Assembly: GCA_018664745.1 (NCBI GenBank)
Contig: JABJNS010000027.1
Span: 1 to 9,439, forward strand
DNA from: Flavobacteriales bacterium
GTDB taxonomy: Bacteria > Bacteroidota > Bacteroidia > Flavobacteriales > BACL11
Direction of reading: 5' to 3'
DNA length: 9,439 nucleotides
Position 1 is the stretch's first letter, and every line of letters starts with the position of its first letter. The notes beneath the pieces were generated by a model, which was not told the origin of the DNA, made no database searches, and was given only the letters and a program-made list of their open reading frames with translations. The translations under genes were made by a program, and so were the position numbers. Shown here piece after piece: positions 6,709-9,439 of this stretch.

Positions 6709-7673
6709 TGAAATCAATCCAAGAGTTAAGTGTATTAATTAGTGATGAGTTAGGAAAAATTGAATACCCTAAAAACCCATCATTATTATATGAACCTATT
6801 GACTATATTCTTGGTTTAGGAGGTAAACGAATGCGCCCTATTTTGGTGTTAATGGCTCATCAGTTATTTGATAAAAATATTGAGAAAGCAATTTCACCTG
6901 CATTGGCTATTGAGGTGTTTCATAATTTCACGCTTTTGCATGATGATATTATGGATAAAGCTCCTTTAAGAAGAGGGCAGCAAACGGTACATGAAAAATG
7001 GAATGCTAATGTTGCTATTTTGTCTGGTGATACTATGTTGGTTCAAGCTTATCAGTTAATGGCTGATGTAGATAAATCTATTGTAAAACCAACCCTTGAG
7101 GTGTTTAGTAAAGCTGCTATTGAGGTTTGTGAAGGGCAGCAATGGGATATGGATTTTGAAACTCAAGAGAATGTGAGTATTGACGATTACCTCAAAATGA
7201 TTGAGTGCAAAACGGCTGTATTGTTAGGGGCTGCTTTACAGATTGGAGGAATTACTGCAGGTGCATTTACTCAAGAACAAGAGCATTTATACGAATTTGG
7301 AAGAAATATGGGAATTGCCTTTCAGCTAAAGGATGATTTGTTAGATGCCTTTGGAAATCCTGAGACATTTGGAAAGCAAGTAGGAGGTGATATTATGGCG
7401 AATAAAAAAACCTACTTGTATTTAAAGGCTTTGGCACTTGCTAATAAAAATCAACATTTTGATTTAGTTCAATATTTTTCAACTAATGATGCTTCTGAAG
7501 CTAAAGTTGAAGCAGTAAAATCAATTTTTACAAATTTGGATATTCATCACTTAACTACAGAATTGATGAAAGAATATCACAAAAAAGCTATGCTTCACTT
7601 AGATGCAATAGAATCAGATAATAAAGCCCCATTATTAGATTTTTCCGCACTATTATTGGATAGAGTTTCTTAA
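6708..7673 (+). CDS. Trans-polyprenyl diphosphate synthase (probably geranylgeranyl-type)
   Basis: This all-alpha head-to-tail prenyltransferase condenses isopentenyl diphosphate with allylic diphosphates. Key sites are GGKRMRP (38-44), the first Asp-rich motif DDIMD (79-83) followed by RRG (88-90), Lys168-Thr169, and the second Asp-rich motif QLKDDLLD (206-213). The first motif is plain DDxxD, without the two-residue insertion seen in bacterial farnesyl and plant-type geranylgeranyl synthases. Phe74 is five residues upstream. Phe at that place limits the product to C20 in the Sulfolobus acidocaldarius enzyme, so GGPP is my best guess, but longer menaquinone side chains are not excluded. The length of 321 residues is normal. 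One-base TAATG overlaps with both neighbours place it firmly in the operon. Gene names ispA, crtE and ispB are all possible, so none is assigned. Confidence 0.92.
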   Translation: MKSIQELSVLISDELGKIEYPKNPSLLYEPIDYILGLGGKRMRPILVLMAHQLFDKNIEKAISPALAIEVFHNFTLLHDDIMDKAPLRRGQQTVHEKWNANVAILSGDTMLVQAYQLMADVDKSIVKPTLEVFSKAAIEVCEGQQWDMDFETQENVSIDDYLKMIECKTAVLLGAALQIGGITAGAFTQEQEHLYEFGRNMGIAFQLKDDLLDAFGNPETFGKQVGGDIMANKKTYLYLKALALANKNQHFDLVQYFSTNDASEAKVEAVKSIFTNLDIHHLTTELMKEYHKKAMLHLDAIESDNKAPLLDFSALLLDRVS

Positions 7674-8029
7674 TGGATTTAGCAACTGTTAATGCTAAAA
7701 TTAAAGGCAATCATCTTCTTATCGAAACTACTTTACAATTAGAAAAAGACTTTTTGACTGTAGGTATAAATTTTGATATTGCTAAACCTGTAATGGATTA
7801 CAAGCACTTATTTTCCTTTACTACTAACCTAGTAAATGCACTAAATGAACAAGACCCAAAACGCATCATAAATTTGCTGTACCGTATTGATTTATCAGAA
7901 GAAAAAGTGCAAGCAGAAATGCAAATTTCAACACTTACTTTTTCAGAATTACTAGCAGAATTGATTGTGAAAAGGGAGCTTCAAAAGGTGATATTGAAGA
8001 ATTATTACTCAAACCCTGAAAATCAGTAG
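7673..8029 (+). CDS. Uncharacterised 118-residue protein coupled to the prenyl synthase
   Basis: I do not recognise a family. The ORF is supported by its ATG overlapping the prenyl synthase stop (TAATG), base composition like its neighbours, and a protein-like composition. It has no signal peptide and no membrane segment, so it is probably cytoplasmic. The N-terminal half (about 1-45) looks mixed, with alternating hydrophobic residues (LLIETTLQL, FLTVGINFDI). The C-terminal half (about 45-112) looks helical: an amphipathic stretch ending in RIINLLYRIDLSEEKV (64-79), then FSELLAELIVKRELQKVIL (90-108). The regular hydrophobic spacing suggests a small helical domain or binding partner. No catalytic or metal-binding pattern is evident. 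Tight coupling hints at a role linked to the enzyme before it, but that is inference. The next gene, sucA, is 61 bases away and appears to have its own promoter. Confidence 0.8.
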   Translation: MDLATVNAKIKGNHLLIETTLQLEKDFLTVGINFDIAKPVMDYKHLFSFTTNLVNALNEQDPKRIINLLYRIDLSEEKVQAEMQISTLTFSELLAELIVKRELQKVILKNYYSNPENQ

Positions 8030-8059
8030 TATTTAGCACTTTATATGAATAAAATTAGA

Positions 8060-8067
8060 TAATTTTG
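8060..8067 (+). promoter_or_regulatory. Candidate sucA promoter -10 element
   Basis: TAATTTTG in the 61-base gap is a perfect TAnnTTTG box, giving a predicted start near 8073 and a leader of about 18 bases. There is no clean TTG upstream. TTTA (8040-8043, 16 bases away) and TTTAG (8032-8036, 23 bases away) are weak -33 candidates. No terminator is visible in the gap, so read-through from the upstream operon could add to sucA expression. Confidence 0.4.
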
Positions 8068-8090
8068 CATACTAAATTTAGCAATAAATA

Positions 8091-9439
8091 ATGGATAAGT
8101 TTTCCTTTTTAGGAGCCCTACACACAGGAATGATTGAGGAGAAGTATGATAAATATCTGCAAGACCCTCAGAGTATAGAAGAAGAATGGAGTAGCTTTTT
8201 TCAAGGTTTTGACTTTGCAAAAGAAGTATACTCTGAAGAAGATATCCCACAAATTTTTCAAAAGGAATTTAAGGTAATTAACCTGATTGATGCTTACCGA
8301 AAAAGTGGACATCTATTTACCAAAACAAACCCAGTTAGGGAAAGAAGAAAGTATACGCCTACCCTTGATTACAAGAATTTTGGTTTAGAAGATGCAGATT
8401 TAGATGTTGAGTTTCAAGCAGGAGAACAAGTAGGAATTGGTCCTTCAACCTTAAAGGTAATTATCACTCATCTGGAAAAGGTATATTGCCAATCCATTGG
8501 TGTGGAATACATGTATATCCGTGATTCTAAGGAGATAGATTGGATTAAAAACAGATTACATAAAAATTCAAATACACCAAAGTTTGAAGCAAAACAAAAA
8601 AAACATATTCTTCATAAGTTAAATCAAGCGGTAGCTTTTGAAAACTTTTTGCACAAGAAATTTGTAGGACAAAAACGATTTTCATTAGAAGGAGCTGAAT
8701 CTTTAATTCCAGCCTTAGATGCTTTAGTTGAACATAGCTCAGAACTAGGAGTAGAGGAGTTTGTTGTAGGAATGGCTCACAGGGGGAGGTTGAATGTTTT
8801 GGCGAATATTTTCAATAAGACTTACAAAGAAATTTTCTCAGAGTTTGAAGGGAAATTATATGAAGATGATAATATATCAGGTGATGTAAAATACCATTTA
8901 GGGTTTACCTCTATGCAAAAATGCAGTAATGGAAATAATATCAAACTAAACCTAACTCCTAACCCTTCTCACTTGGAGGCAGTTGATCCTGTTGTTGAGG
9001 GAATTACTAGAGCAAAATTAGATAGTAAGTATGGGGGAGATGTAAAGAAAATCCTTCCAATTTTATTGCATGGTGATGCTGCATTGGCAGGACAAGGAGT
9101 GGTATATGAAGTTGTCCAGATGGCACAATTGGATGGTTACAAAACAGGAGGAACAATCCATATTGCAGTAAACAATCAAGTAGGGTTTACTACTAATTAT
9201 TTGGATGCTAGGTCGAGTACTTACTGTACGGATGTTGCAAAAGTAACTTTGTCGCCAGTACTACATGTAAATGGAGATGATGTGGAGGCAGTTGTACACG
9301 CTTTACAATTGGCAGTGGAATACAGACAGAAATATCAAAAAGATGTATTTATTGATTTGTTGTGTTACCGAAAATATGGGCATAATGAAGGAGATGAGCC
9401 AAGGTTTACACAACCAAAATTATATGAAGCAATTTCAAA
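8091..9439 (+). CDS. sucA: 2-oxoglutarate dehydrogenase E1 component, N-terminal half (gene runs off the window)
   Basis: E1 is the thiamine-diphosphate enzyme that decarboxylates 2-oxoglutarate in the TCA cycle and passes the succinyl group to the E2 lipoyl domain. The frame is open from ATG 8091 to the window end: 449 full codons, about half of the usual 900-plus. The start MDKFSFLGALHTGMIEEKYD followed by YLQDPQSIEEEW is the typical E1 N-terminal region. The catalytic part shows RFSLEGAE (196-203), GMAHRGRLNVL (227-237) with His230, HGDAALAGQGVVYE (327-340) with metal/TPP-binding Asp329, NNQVGFTT (361-368), VNGDDVEAV and CYRKYGHNEGDEP (425-437). The E. coli counterpart of His230 is a substrate-binding histidine. 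There is no sign of the long acyltransferase domain found in actinobacterial forms. sucB would be expected downstream, but that is unseen. Confidence 0.96.
   Translation, partial: MDKFSFLGALHTGMIEEKYDKYLQDPQSIEEEWSSFFQGFDFAKEVYSEEDIPQIFQKEFKVINLIDAYRKSGHLFTKTNPVRERRKYTPTLDYKNFGLEDADLDVEFQAGEQVGIGPSTLKVIITHLEKVYCQSIGVEYMYIRDSKEIDWIKNRLHKNSNTPKFEAKQKKHILHKLNQAVAFENFLHKKFVGQKRFSLEGAESLIPALDALVEHSSELGVEEFVVGMAHRGRLNVLANIFNKTYKEIFSEFEGKLYEDDNISGDVKYHLGFTSMQKCSNGNNIKLNLTPNPSHLEAVDPVVEGITRAKLDSKYGGDVKKILPILLHGDAALAGQGVVYEVVQMAQLDGYKTGGTIHIAVNNQVGFTTNYLDARSSTYCTDVAKVTLSPVLHVNGDDVEAVVHALQLAVEYRQKYQKDVFIDLLCYRKYGHNEGDEPRFTQPKLYEAIS

Noticed and set aside
3444..8084. Recurring TTTAGCA(C) near gene starts (about 3444, 8032 and 8077, also at 95)
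   Set aside because: The same heptamer occurs often inside genes as Leu-Ala codons (tta gca), spacing to the starts differs, and no symmetry supports a binding site.
8041..8312. Two reverse-strand frames over the sucA start region
   Set aside because: Both overlap the conserved E1 N-terminal coding region and the promoter gap. Their translations look like random hydrophobic/low-complexity sequence.
1..9439. Signs of a defence island, phage, transposon or CRISPR array
   Set aside because: No direct-repeat arrays, integrase/transposase-like proteins, tRNA-adjacent att-like repeats or composition shifts are visible. Nearly all genes belong to recognised core families.

Overview
The window comes from an A+T-rich member of the Bacteroidota, most likely a flavobacterial-type organism (order Flavobacteriales). 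Three things support this. Candidate promoters match the TTG/TAnnTTTG form used by the Bacteroidota primary sigma factor. Start codons are preceded by A-rich sequence rather than Shine-Dalgarno motifs. The proteins have the Bacteroidota flavour of their families, for example the PANDDA motif in S2 and a long EF-Ts. All genes lie on the + strand, and nothing indicates a mobile element, phage, CRISPR array or tRNA/rRNA gene.

Positions 1-1981 are a translation block: the last 22 codons of rpsI (S9), a 98-base gap that can fold into a stable-looking hairpin, then rpsB (S2) and tsf (EF-Ts), ended by a clear intrinsic terminator. Positions 1982-3404 hold a second unit, pyrH (UMP kinase) and frr (ribosome recycling factor). 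It has its own candidate promoter, whose -10 box sits inside an 8-base inverted repeat, and its own intrinsic terminator.

Positions 3405-8029 form a tightly packed four-gene unit: a 793-residue RND/MMPL-type membrane transporter, glucose-1-phosphate thymidylyltransferase (RmlA/RfbA), a trans-type polyprenyl diphosphate synthase, and an unrecognised 118-residue protein. The gaps are 2 bases, then two 1-base TAATG overlaps, so the genes are probably co-transcribed and translationally coupled. The shared theme could be the envelope (lipid or isoprenoid transport, nucleotide sugar, prenyl chain), but it could equally be housekeeping co-transcription. Positions 8030-9439 hold a short gap with a candidate promoter and the first half of sucA (2-oxoglutarate dehydrogenase E1), which runs off the window.

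Most of the window is core genome. I did not find a convincing new multi-gene system. The points most worth a second look are the rpsB leader structure, the inverted repeat at the pyrH promoter, and the transporter/RmlA/prenyl synthase/unknown-protein operon.
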